Source of the DNA: a bacterium
Lineage (GTDB): Bacteria > Pseudomonadota > Alphaproteobacteria > SP197
DNA: 64,000 bases
NCBI GenBank assembly: GCA_028821455.1
Contig: JAPPGE010000031.1
Span: 1 to 64,000, forward strand
Reading direction: 5' to 3'
Part shown: in pieces, positions 34,123 to 42,934 of the stretch
Numbering within the stretch: the first letter of the stretch is position 1
Layout of the letters: every line of letters begins with the position of its first letter
Notes under the pieces: model-generated
Seen by the model: the letters and a program-made list of their open reading frames with translations, nothing else
Database searches by the model: none
What the model was told of the DNA's origin: nothing
Made by a program: the position numbers and the translations under genes

Positions 34123-35184
34123 TCAGCGAGTCTTGCCTTCGAACAGATCCTTCGTGATGGACGCGTCGACCAGCAACTCGTACGGGATGGCCTCGTCCAT
34201 GAGATCCAGATCGAGATTGATCGCCGTCAGGTCTTCGGTGATCTGCTTGAGCCTCGGTTCCGAACCGTCCGTTCCAAAGTACTCGACGGCATCCTCGTAG
34301 CTCGTGTAGTACACGCCCGCAAGGTCAACAGCCATCTGTTCCGGCGTCACGTCGTAACCGGGCGCGGCCAGTTCCAGGAACTTGTCGGGATCCGAGTTGA
34401 AGAGGTCGACGGCCCGGTAGATGCCGCGCATGAAGGCTGCGTACTTCTCCTTGTTGGCCTCATAATCGTCGCGGTTGACTATGACCACATCGGTGATGAG
34501 GCCGTTGAAGTCCCTGGAGGACAGCAGGATCTTCGATCCTTCGCGCGATGTGTTCGCCACGATCTCGCTCAACATCGGCTCCCAGGACGCGACGGCCGCG
34601 ACTTCGGGGTCCTCGAAGACGGCCGGACTGTCGTCAGTTGCGATCAGCCGCAGGTTGACGTCGTCAAGGCTGTACCCGGCCTGCTTCAGGGCGTGCGCCG
34701 TCATCACGGTTCCGGGATGGTTGATCTCGCCCGCGAAGGTCTTGCCCACGAGGTCCTCGACCGAGTCGATCCCGGGGGCGCCGACGACGCCGTCGGCTCC
34801 GACAGAGATGTCGATCAATCCAATGACGACAAGATTCGAATCGGCGCTCAGGGGGCGAGAGATATGTTCGCCCATCGTCCGCATTGTGCAGTTGATGTCG
34901 CCCGACTCGAGACCGGGAAGGACATTGGCGCGATCGTTGTCGAAGACGGCCTCGAACTCGATGCCCTCCTCGGCGAAGTATCCCATTTCATTGGCGACCG
35001 GCGCCGGCGCGAAGCCGAACCAGAACGGATAGGCGCAACGCACCACGTTGTCCGCTGTCGAAGGCTGGACCGATCCGATCAGACCGGCCAGAACGATCGA
35101 AGAAAACGTCAAACCGACTGCAGTGACCCGGGTGAGGGAACGAACCGGGCTCTGTAGGAAGGGCTTGGCTGTCTTGTTGCTCAT
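34123..35184 (-). CDS. ABC transporter substrate-binding protein, NitT/TauT type
   Basis: A 353-residue periplasmic binding protein with an N-terminal signal (basic start, hydrophobic stretch from about residue 20, likely cleavage near PSTA-DN at 44). The fold blocks of the SsuA/THI5-like group are visible: GYFAEEGIEFEAVFDND near 68, the VVGAPGIDSVEDLVGKTFAG region near 130 and AVASWEPM near 190. The ligand is unknown; nitrate, sulfonates, pyrimidines and other small molecules are all used in the group. The ATG at 35184 follows an AGGAGA site. It is the first gene of the operon and follows a LysR gene on the same strand. Confidence 0.9.
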   Translation of the reverse strand: MSNKTAKPFLQSPVRSLTRVTAVGLTFSSIVLAGLIGSVQPSTADNVVRCAYPFWFGFAPAPVANEMGYFAEEGIEFEAVFDNDRANVLPGLESGDINCTMRTMGEHISRPLSADSNLVVIGLIDISVGADGVVGAPGIDSVEDLVGKTFAGEINHPGTVMTAHALKQAGYSLDDVNLRLIATDDSPAVFEDPEVAAVASWEPMLSEIVANTSREGSKILLSSRDFNGLITDVVIVNRDDYEANKEKYAAFMRGIYRAVDLFNSDPDKFLELAAPGYDVTPEQMAVDLAGVYYTSYEDAVEYFGTDGSEPRLKQITEDLTAINLDLDLMDEAIPYELLVDASITKDLFEGKTR

Positions 35185-35379
35185 GTTGGCTCTCCTGAAT
35201 TGACACATGTCCCATGGCGCATCGGGACCGCACCGGCAGACGAACTGCAAGGGCGAACCTGGCGTTCGGTCTGATGCCGTATCAGGTTGGCCGCCCGAGG
35301 TCTCTCAACCTCTCTCCATGTGCCTTGGCCCCATGACGTGAAGACGGTGTCGCATGGGGCAACCTGCAAGAATACGAGA

Positions 35380-35423
35380 GTGGCGTACTTCATATCGAAG
35401 CCTATCGATATGAAGTACGCCAC
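35380..35423. promoter_or_regulatory. perfect 19-bp inverted repeat upstream of the ABC operon
   Basis: GTGGCGTACTTCATATCGA and its exact reverse complement flank the 6-base spacer AGCCTA, giving a 44-bp palindrome between the lysR stop and the binding-protein start. It is AT-richer than its surroundings. No T-run follows on either strand, so it is a weak candidate for a simple terminator. It may be a regulator binding site, or both. TATCGAAG within it recurs in the lysR-ureohydrolase intergenic region. Confidence 0.7.
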
Positions 35424-35475
35424 GCACCCGCACACGTGTCCGGGACCAGGCAACGCCGCTTGACAGCAGCGGCCT

Positions 35476-36450
35476 TCAATCTGCGGCTCGGACGCCGGCA
35501 CGCGGCCGGACCGAACGCCGACCCTTCGGCTTGATGCCCAGATTGCTGATGCCATAGAGCGAGAACACCTCGCGAAGGAACGTGCGCACCAGCTTGGTGT
35601 GCTGAGCGCCGGTCTTGACGACGATCTCGAAGTTGGAATCGTATGAGAACTTGTCCTCGACAAGGGCCTGAAGCTTGTTGTGTATGCAACTGTTCCTGAC
35701 CCATTCAGCCGGCAGATGGCCAATCATCTCTCCGGAGAGAACCAGCAGCGCCAGCGCCTCCATGGAATCGGCATTGGCGACGACTCGCTTGGGTCGGAAT
35801 GCTCCCGTCTGAAGCGTTCCCCCGTAGTAGGTCCGCCTGACGAACGGAAGCCGCTCGATTTCCTCCGGCTTCTGCTCCGAGTCGGGAACCCCGAAGAGCG
35901 GATGTCTCTCTGCGCAGTAGAGCGTCTGGCGTTCCGAGAAGAGCTTGACATAGGTCAGCCCGGGCGCGTGATTCGGAAACGTATGGACGCCGGCATGATA
36001 TCTCCCGTCGAGCACGCCGTGCTCGATGTCCAGCGGGTTTGCGGTCTTCAGTTCGAGTTCAACGTCCGGAGCGTCCGCGATGAAGTGCAGAATCGCGTCG
36101 TCAAGCCTGAAGTCGCGATTGCTCAGCAGCGCGTCGGCGAAGGCAACCCGCAGTGTGCCCGCCAGTCCACCTCGCCGATCATTCACTCTTGTCCTGAAGT
36201 TGCTCATCGAACGGAACAACTCCTGGGCTGCTTCGTAGACGGCGCGACCATCGTCGGTCAGGGAAAAGCCCGTCCGCCCTCGATTGCACAGACGCATTCC
36301 GAGACGGGTTTCCAGATCGGTCATCTGGGTGCTGATCGTCGATTGCGCAACGTTCAGGCTGATTTGGGCTGCCGAGAAGCCGCCCGCCTCGACCACAGCC
36401 ATGAAGACACGGAGAAGGTGGAGGTCGGGATTCGACACGTTGTGCAGCAT
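35476..36450 (-). CDS. LysR family transcriptional regulator
   Basis: A 324-residue regulator. Residues about 5-65 form the helix-turn-helix (FMAVVEAGGFSAAQISLNVAQSTISTQMTDLETRLGMRLC), and the rest is the substrate-binding-like effector domain. The ATG at 36450 gives the standard N-terminus; the longer track start lies in the divergent promoter. It sits between the ABC/SDR operon, which it precedes on the same strand, and a divergent ureohydrolase gene, so either or both could be its targets. The effector is unknown. Confidence 0.92.
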   Translation of the reverse strand: MLHNVSNPDLHLLRVFMAVVEAGGFSAAQISLNVAQSTISTQMTDLETRLGMRLCNRGRTGFSLTDDGRAVYEAAQELFRSMSNFRTRVNDRRGGLAGTLRVAFADALLSNRDFRLDDAILHFIADAPDVELELKTANPLDIEHGVLDGRYHAGVHTFPNHAPGLTYVKLFSERQTLYCAERHPLFGVPDSEQKPEEIERLPFVRRTYYGGTLQTGAFRPKRVVANADSMEALALLVLSGEMIGHLPAEWVRNSCIHNKLQALVEDKFSYDSNFEIVVKTGAQHTKLVRTFLREVFSLYGISNLGIKPKGRRSVRPRAGVRAAD

Positions 36451-36473
36451 GACCGCCACGCTACATCGACACT

Positions 36474-36481
36474 TATCGAAG
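36474..36481. promoter_or_regulatory. TATCGAAG motif shared with the 19-bp repeat, candidate LysR site
   Basis: TATCGAAG followed by AGTCTAT lies between lysR and the divergent ureohydrolase gene. In the large inverted repeat 1.1 kb away the sequence is TATCGAAG followed by CCTAT. A regulator that recognises both sites could link the two units; eight shared bases alone is modest evidence. Confidence 0.3.
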
Positions 36482-36605
36482 AGTCTATGCGTAGTATTGA
36501 ATGGCTTAGCGATCGGCATGTGGTGTCGAATCCACCGTGTCTGGCGGGTCTGTTGTCTCTTCGAACGGCATGACTCTGACCGCCCGGACAGAGGGAGTAC
36601 GATCC

Positions 36606-37568
36606 GTGAATGAGCGACAGGCAACAGGATTCGACCCGATGGTCGCGCCGCGCTACGGCGAAATCGCGACGTTCATGCGCACGCCATACGCCGCCAGCGC
36701 CGAAGGTGTCGACATTGCATTGATCGGCGTGCCTTATGACGGCGGAACGACGAACAGGGCCGGCGCCCGGCACGGTCCGCGCGAAATCCGGAACATGTCG
36801 AGCCTCATGCGCTCCATCCATCACGTGTCGCGCTGCAATCCCTATGAACTGTGCAGGGTGGCGGACCTCGGTGACGTTCGTTTCACCCGGATCTTCGAGG
36901 ATGAAGCAGTCGTCGAGGAGATCGCCGCATTCTACCGCGAAGTGCATCGGCACCGCGCGTTTCCGCTGACGGCCGGGGGCGATCATTCGATCACGTATCC
37001 CATCTTCAAGGCGATTGCGGCCGGCGAGAGTCTGGGCATGGTCCATATCGATGCCCACACCGACACCTGGGACGAGTTCCAGGGGTCCAAGTTCACCCAT
37101 GGCGCCCCCTTCCGGCGAGCCGTCGAAGACGGTCTCCTGGATCCGAAGAGAACGATTCAGATCGGTATCCGAGGTGCACAGAATACGTCTGAAGGCTGGG
37201 ACTTTTCCCTGGATCAGGGAATGCGCGTGGTGTTCATGGAAGAATTCGACGACATGGGCGTCGACGCGACCATCGAGGAGGCGCGCCGCGTGGTCGGCGG
37301 CGGCCCGACGTACATCTCTTTCGACGTGGACGGCCTCGACCCGGTCTATGCGCCCGGCACGGGAACCCCGGAGATCGGCGGTATCACGACGATCGATGCG
37401 CAAAAGCTGCTCAGGGGCTTGCGCGGCCTGGACCTTCGCGGCGGCGATGTCGTGGAGGTGGCGCCGCCGTTCGACCAGACGGGAAACACCGCCCTGGTCG
37501 GAGCCACCATCATGTACGAGATTCTCTGCCTGCTCGCAGAAGCGCGCGTCGCACACCAAGGTTCATAG
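36606..37568 (+). CDS. ureohydrolase (agmatinase/guanidinobutyrase type)
   Basis: A 320-residue arginase-superfamily enzyme that hydrolyses a guanidino compound to urea and an amine. The two-manganese site is complete: GGDHS, the DAHTDTWD block and SFDVDGLDP. The GTG at 36606 is chosen because a GGGAG site lies about 9 bases upstream; an ATG at 36570 is possible but without a ribosome site. The family includes agmatinase, guanidinobutyrase and guanidinopropionase, which cannot be told apart by eye. A guanidino-oxopentanoate decarboxylase-like gene and a urease occur in this window, which makes guanidinobutyrate a reasonable guess. Confidence 0.9.
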   Translation: MNERQATGFDPMVAPRYGEIATFMRTPYAASAEGVDIALIGVPYDGGTTNRAGARHGPREIRNMSSLMRSIHHVSRCNPYELCRVADLGDVRFTRIFEDEAVVEEIAAFYREVHRHRAFPLTAGGDHSITYPIFKAIAAGESLGMVHIDAHTDTWDEFQGSKFTHGAPFRRAVEDGLLDPKRTIQIGIRGAQNTSEGWDFSLDQGMRVVFMEEFDDMGVDATIEEARRVVGGGPTYISFDVDGLDPVYAPGTGTPEIGGITTIDAQKLLRGLRGLDLRGGDVVEVAPPFDQTGNTALVGATIMYEILCLLAEARVAHQGS

Positions 37569-37648
37569 GCCCACTGCCTGTGCCCCCTGCCCGGTCGACA
37601 CGAGTCTGCCGCTGACGGGAGATCCACCGCTGCGCAACAGGGAGGCCG

Positions 37649-38437
37649 TCAGGCGTTGGCGAGGGCGACGGCTCTTCTGGCCATGACCGTGACGAGATGG
37701 GCACGGTAGTCGGGGGTCGCGTGGATGTCGCTGTTGAGGCCGTCATCGGGAATCTGGATATCGGCAAGGACATCGGGGGAGAAGTTGCGCTCGAGCGCCT
37801 CTTCCATGGCAGCCACTCGAAAGACTCGAGCCCCGGCCCCTGTGACGGCAACACGCATGCCCGAGGCGGTCCAGGCAACGAAGACTCCGACAATGGCATA
37901 GCGCGACGCCGGGTTCGGGAACTTCATGTAGGCCGCGCGGCGGGGAGCGGGAAAGGCGACCGAGGTGACGAGTTCACCCTCCTGGAGTGCCGTCTCGAAA
38001 AGGTCGACGAAGAAATCATCTGCGGCAATCTGCCTGCGGTCGGTGATGACCGTGGCGCCCAGACCCACCAGGGCCGCCGGATAGTCCGCGGCCGGATCCG
38101 CATTGGCGATCGAACCCCCGAGCGTGCCCCGGTTGCGCACCTGGAAATCGCCGATCTGGCCCGCCAGGCCGGCAAGCGCCGGGATGGGGTGCGTCATGCG
38201 CGCCACGTCGTTGTGACGCACGCCGGCTCCGATAATGAGCGTGTCCGTACCGGTGGAGGTGTTTTTCAGCGCGTCGATGGTCCCCAGATCGATGAGATCA
38301 CTCGGCTGGGCGAGGCGCATCTTGAGCGTCGGCAGCAACGTGTGGCCGCCGGCGAGGTAGCCTGGATCCTCGCAACTCCCGTGGAGGCGCACGGCCTCAT
38401 CGATCGACCCGGCGTGGTGGTAGCGGAAGGCGTACAC
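37649..38437 (-). CDS. coxM: FAD-binding medium subunit, xanthine dehydrogenase/CO dehydrogenase type
   Basis: A 262-residue protein with the FAD-binding blocks of the CoxM/XdhB subunit: LAGGHTLLPTLKMRL near residue 28 and VRNRGTLGGSIANADPAADYPAAL near 104-127. In the assembled enzyme FAD passes electrons from the iron-sulfur subunit. It is the last gene of a long minus-strand run. The molybdenum-binding large subunit (CoxL) that should complete the enzyme is not encoded anywhere in the window. Confidence 0.88.
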   Translation of the reverse strand: MYAFRYHHAGSIDEAVRLHGSCEDPGYLAGGHTLLPTLKMRLAQPSDLIDLGTIDALKNTSTGTDTLIIGAGVRHNDVARMTHPIPALAGLAGQIGDFQVRNRGTLGGSIANADPAADYPAALVGLGATVITDRRQIAADDFFVDLFETALQEGELVTSVAFPAPRRAAYMKFPNPASRYAIVGVFVAWTASGMRVAVTGAGARVFRVAAMEEALERNFSPDVLADIQIPDDGLNSDIHATPDYRAHLVTVMARRAVALANA

Positions 38438-38443
38438 GGGTCC

Positions 38444-38923
<480 letters not shown>

Positions 38924-38936
38924 CTGTAACGCCCCC

Positions 38937-39518
38937 TCACTGCAGGAAGGCCGCGACGATACCAAGGGAACCCACCGCAGCGACCACCAGTGCGATGAAC
39001 ACTCGTTCGAGGAAGACCTCCGGCATCCTGCGACCGGCTGGCAGAGACCGCTCGGCGGCCGCAGGCGGCAGTGTTTCCGGTACAGCCACGAGGCCATCGA
39101 GACGACTGAAGAAGGTGTTGGCGATCTTGGTGGCGCTGGCCTCCACAAGGCGCGCTCCCACCTGGGCGAGCTTGCCTCCGACCTTCCCCTCGGCCTCATA
39201 ACGGAGAAGCGTTCCCTGCCCATCCTCGAGAAGGGTGATCCGCGCGTCGCCACTGGCAAAACCTGCCGCACCGCCCTTGCCTTCGGCGCTGAGCACGCAT
39301 CCTCCAGGGGGATCGAGGTCCTTCAGTTCGACCCTGCCGGTAAAGACCGCTGAAACGGGACCGATCTTCGCCTTCACCCGGGCGGTGAAGGCGGTCGACG
39401 ATTCCTGTTCCACCGTCTCGCAGCCCGGTATCGCCTGGCGCAGGACGGCAGGATCGTTGAGAGCCTGCCACACCACGTCGCGCTGTGCATTGATGCGGTA
39501 TTCGCCGGATAGATTCAT
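38937..39518 (-). CDS. coxG: CoxG-like SRPBCC protein
   Basis: A 193-residue protein. Residues 1 to about 145 form an SRPBCC/CoxG domain ([28 protein letters not shown] at the start, [23 protein letters not shown] near 115). The last 25 residues form one membrane anchor ([18 protein letters not shown]), as in CoxG, which attaches CO dehydrogenase to the membrane. It lies 12 bp after an antiporter subunit gene on the same strand. Confidence 0.88.
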   Translation of the reverse strand: MNLSGEYRINAQRDVVWQALNDPAVLRQAIPGCETVEQESSTAFTARVKAKIGPVSAVFTGRVELKDLDPPGGCVLSAEGKGGAAGFASGDARITLLEDGQGTLLRYEAEGKVGGKLAQVGARLVEASATKIANTFFSRLDGLVAVPETLPPAAAERSLPAGRRMPEVFLERVFIALVVAAVGSLGIVAAFLQ

Positions 39519-39530
39519 CGTCCAGATCCT

Positions 39531-41228
39531 TCACAAGCCGTGCACGAGATGCAGCACGAGCACGAGGGCAAACACGAACAACACCACCAGTGACGCGGTA
39601 CCGGTGACCGGATCACGCGCAAGAATGCCCGACGGCCCGCCCCAGCGCCGGCCGACATCCGTTGCACCGGCAACCAGTGCCAGCGACGCCGCGCGCAACG
39701 GCACGGCAGCCTCGCCAGCCAGCCAGAGAGCCTGACGTGCCAGCCTCGGCAGCAGCCAACGATAGCACCAGTCGACGTCGATATTGACCCCCGGCAGTTC
39801 CGGCGGGTAGAGCCGGTAGAGCTTGAGCAGCGTGAACGCAAGGGCCGAGAAGAAGAGCAGTTGGCACTGGGCGATGACGTGCGACCAGGAGTAGGGCTCA
39901 TAATGTACTGCATAGGGCAGCATCGAGTAGAGAGGGCCTGGCCACACGCCGATCAGGATGCAGGCTGCGGCAGCGACCGCCATCGCCACCAGCATTGACG
40001 GCGGCGCTTCCTTCGGACGCAGCCCTGAGTCGTGGGCGAAGAATGCGAAGAAGGGAATCTTGATGCCAGCGTGGTGAAAGACCCCGGCCGACGCGAACAG
40101 GAGCGCAAGCCATACCCAGTCATGGCCCTCCTCGATGACCGCCGTCATGATCATCGCTTTCGACACGAATCCCGAGAACAGGGGAAAGGCCGAGATGGAC
40201 GCCGCACCGACGATGCACAGGCCCGTTGTCGCCGGCATGGTGCGATGGAGCCCACCAAGTTCCGAGCCCCCCATGCGGCCCGTGCGGTAGAGCACGGCCC
40301 CCATGCTCATGAAGAGCAGGCTCTTGTAGAGAACGTGACTGAAGGCGTGACTGACAGCGCCGTTGATGGCCATTTCGGTGCCGACGCCAATGCCGACCAC
40401 CATGAACCCCAACTGGTTGATCAGGCTGTAGGACAGGACACGCCTGAGATCATTCTCGATCACGGCATAGAAGATGGGGAACATGGTCATGACGGCGCCG
40501 ATCCAGATCAGCTCCTCGGTTCCCGGAAAAAGCCGGGCGAGAACATAGATGCCGACCTTCGTCGTGAACGCGCTCATCAGGACGGTGCCGGTTTCGGTCG
40601 CTTCCGGATAGGCATCGATGATCCAACCGTGCAGCAGCGGAAACCCGCACTTGATGCCAAGAGCCAGGAAGATGAGCCAGGCCGCCGTCCCGTCGAGTTC
40701 CATGACCGAAAGGCCGGTGCCCGCACCATCGACGTGGAGCACCGTGACACCGGCCAGCAGCAGCAGACCCGATGTCACCTGGACAGCGAGGTAACGCAGG
40801 GTCGTCCGGACTGAACCCGGTGCCCGCCGCGCCAGGATCAGCGCCGCAGACGTCAGCGCCAGTCCTTCCCAGAACAGGAAGAGTGTCACGAGATCGCCGG
40901 CGAAGACGGCGCCCTGGGCACAGCCGGCATAGGCAAGTGCCGCCACCTGCTGCAGGCGATCGTTGGTGTGAAGACTGTAGATCGCCGCAATGAGAGCCGC
41001 GAGGTGAAACAGCCAGCCAAAGAGATGCGAAAGCCGGTCGCCATGGTGGAGGACAAGAACGATGTCCATCACGGCTGCATCAGGAATGACAGCGGGATCC
41101 AGAAACCACAGGTTGACGGCACCGACAACCGGGGTGGCGACGAGGATGATGGGCCGCAGCCGGCTCGGTGACAGCGCAACGATGGCGGCGCCGGCAAGAA
41201 ACACCAGGAAGGGCGCCACGCTAGTCAT
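39531..41228 (-). CDS. MrpD/NuoM-like proton-conducting membrane subunit (third copy)
   Basis: A 565-residue polytopic protein of the NuoL/M/N-MrpA/D family with about 14 segments. The Glu needed for proton conduction is kept in FWEGLALTSAAL near residue 125, the Lys in GIKCGFPLLHGW near 195, and a second Lys in LYKSLLFM near 295. It is more divergent than the two upstream paralogs, with a long polar C-terminal tail including HYEPYSW. Such subunits translocate protons or exchange them for sodium. It ends 12 bp before coxG. Confidence 0.88.
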   Translation of the reverse strand: MTSVAPFLVFLAGAAIVALSPSRLRPIILVATPVVGAVNLWFLDPAVIPDAAVMDIVLVLHHGDRLSHLFGWLFHLAALIAAIYSLHTNDRLQQVAALAYAGCAQGAVFAGDLVTLFLFWEGLALTSAALILARRAPGSVRTTLRYLAVQVTSGLLLLAGVTVLHVDGAGTGLSVMELDGTAAWLIFLALGIKCGFPLLHGWIIDAYPEATETGTVLMSAFTTKVGIYVLARLFPGTEELIWIGAVMTMFPIFYAVIENDLRRVLSYSLINQLGFMVVGIGVGTEMAINGAVSHAFSHVLYKSLLFMSMGAVLYRTGRMGGSELGGLHRTMPATTGLCIVGAASISAFPLFSGFVSKAMIMTAVIEEGHDWVWLALLFASAGVFHHAGIKIPFFAFFAHDSGLRPKEAPPSMLVAMAVAAAACILIGVWPGPLYSMLPYAVHYEPYSWSHVIAQCQLLFFSALAFTLLKLYRLYPPELPGVNIDVDWCYRWLLPRLARQALWLAGEAAVPLRAASLALVAGATDVGRRWGGPSGILARDPVTGTASLVVLFVFALVLVLHLVHGL

Positions 41229-41469
41229 CGTAGTGGTCTTCCCGGCGCATCACGAGCTTGCGCAGTTCCCGCGCCAGCAGCACCAGGATGACGCAGGCGA
41301 CAAGACCGTAGAGGGCATGGAAACCGAACAGTGCCTCGAAGGGATGCTTGATGTGCCGGTGCACGACGAAGTCGGCTGCCACAAGCAGAAAGCATGCGCC
41401 GTAGAGTGCCCGGATGATCCCGCGAACGTTCCTGGGGTTGTCCAGAAAACGGCGTTTCCCGTCGCTCAT
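41221..41469 (-). CDS. small two-segment membrane protein in the antiporter operon
   Basis: An 82-residue protein with two hydrophobic segments (about residues 18-36 and 45-63) separated by a short His-rich loop (VVHRHIKHPF). It overlaps the gene after it by 8 bp and starts 1-2 bp after the preceding MrpD paralog, so it belongs to the operon. I recognise no family; it may be an accessory subunit of the antiporter. The start at 41469 is preferred since the ORF-track extension falls in the previous gene. Confidence 0.7.
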   Translation of the reverse strand: MSDGKRRFLDNPRNVRGIIRALYGACFLLVAADFVVHRHIKHPFEALFGFHALYGLVACVILVLLARELRKLVMRREDHYDD

Positions 41470-41470
41470 G

Positions 41471-42934
41471 TCAGCGACCCTCCGCCATGAAGAAGACCCT
41501 GTCCAGCCACATGGTGATGGCATCGGGGAAGAAGAAGAGTGCCAGGCAACCCAGCGACGTGATGGCCATGGCCGCCAGGCATGTGACGGGCGCCTCGTGC
41601 CAGGTGGCGACTTCTCCCTGTCGTGCCGGTTTCAGGAAGGCGCGCAGGGGAATCGCGAGCAGATAACCGATGTTGAGCAGGGTGCTGATGGCAAGCACGG
41701 CGAGGAACAGCACCTGGCCGGCAGCCAGGGCGCTTTCGAACAACAGCCACTTGCTCCACAGCCCGCCCAGCGGCGGCAGGCCGATGATGCTGAGGCTGGC
41801 GATGGTGAAGGCCGTCATGGTGAGCGGCATCGAGCGTCCCAGGCCGTCGAGTTCCGAGACCCGGGTCTTCATGGTCGCGATGAGAATGGCCCCGGCGCAG
41901 AAGAAGAGGGTGATCTTGCCGAAGGCGTGGGTGACCATGTGCAGGCCACCGGCCACAAAGCCGGCTTCGCCGGCCAGCAGGGCGGCCAGGACAATGTAGG
42001 AGAGCTGGCTTACCGTCGAATAGGCAAGCCTTGCCTTGAGATTGTCCCGTGTCATGGCCACCAGGGATGCGGCGACGATGGTGAAGGCGGCAATCCACTG
42101 CAGGATCTCCAGGACGTGGAGACCCTGCAGCATGTCGAAACCGAACGTGAACCAGGAGATCTTGAGAATGGTGAAGACGCCCGCCTTGACGACGGCGACG
42201 GCGTGCAGCAACGCGCTTACCGGCGTCGGGGCGGCCATCGCCGCCGGCAGCCAGCGGTGAAACGGCATCAGGGCCGCCTTGCCGATGCCGAAGACATAGA
42301 GCGCCAGCAGAATCCCGGCTGTCAGGTCCGACACCCTGCCCTCGAGAATTCCTCCCGGAACGAAGTCAAGCGTCCCCGCCACCTGCCAGGTCACGATGAT
42401 CGCCACGAGGAACAGGCCGATGGATGTTCCCATGAGGATGCCGAGATAGGTGCGCCCTGCCCTTCTCGCCAGGGCCGTGCCGGCGTGACTGACCAGCGGA
42501 AATGTCGAAAGCGTCAAGGCCTCGTAGAACACGAAGAGGGTGAAGAGATTGCCGGCGAGGGCAACGCCGGTCGCCGATGCGATGGCGATGGCGAAGAAGG
42601 CGAAGAACCGGGTCTGGTGCGATTCGTGGTGACCGCGCATGTAGCCGATCGAATAGATCGTCGTGACGACCCACAGACCGCTTGCCATGAGCGCGAAGGC
42701 GACGCCCAGCGGCTCGATGGCGAACTTCAGCGCGAGGCCTGCAACAGGTTCTGCGATGACCAGTTCGGGTATCGTGTCGCTGTTTCCTGCGATGAAAGCC
42801 AGGATGATGAACAGGATCGTGCCCCCGGCGAGACTTACCGCCTCCCTGACGTTGGGCCAGCGGTGCGTCGCCAGGACCCCCGCGGCGGTGACGAGCGGCA
42901 CGACAAGGGCATAGAGCAGTACCTGACCGGTCAC
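41471..42934 (-). CDS. MrpD/NuoM-like proton-conducting membrane subunit (second copy)
   Basis: A 487-residue polytopic membrane protein. The Glu in FYEALTLSTFPL, the Lys in IGKAALMPFHRWLPAAM and the Lys in FGKITLFFC mark a working proton channel of the MrpD/NuoM family. The start is a GTG at 42934 overlapping the stop of the first copy by 4 bp (GTGA). Two MrpD-type subunits side by side suggest that one replaces the missing NuoL-like part of MrpA, although this one looks more MrpD-like. Confidence 0.88.
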   Translation of the reverse strand: MTGQVLLYALVVPLVTAAGVLATHRWPNVREAVSLAGGTILFIILAFIAGNSDTIPELVIAEPVAGLALKFAIEPLGVAFALMASGLWVVTTIYSIGYMRGHHESHQTRFFAFFAIAIASATGVALAGNLFTLFVFYEALTLSTFPLVSHAGTALARRAGRTYLGILMGTSIGLFLVAIIVTWQVAGTLDFVPGGILEGRVSDLTAGILLALYVFGIGKAALMPFHRWLPAAMAAPTPVSALLHAVAVVKAGVFTILKISWFTFGFDMLQGLHVLEILQWIAAFTIVAASLVAMTRDNLKARLAYSTVSQLSYIVLAALLAGEAGFVAGGLHMVTHAFGKITLFFCAGAILIATMKTRVSELDGLGRSMPLTMTAFTIASLSIIGLPPLGGLWSKWLLFESALAAGQVLFLAVLAISTLLNIGYLLAIPLRAFLKPARQGEVATWHEAPVTCLAAMAITSLGCLALFFFPDAITMWLDRVFFMAEGR

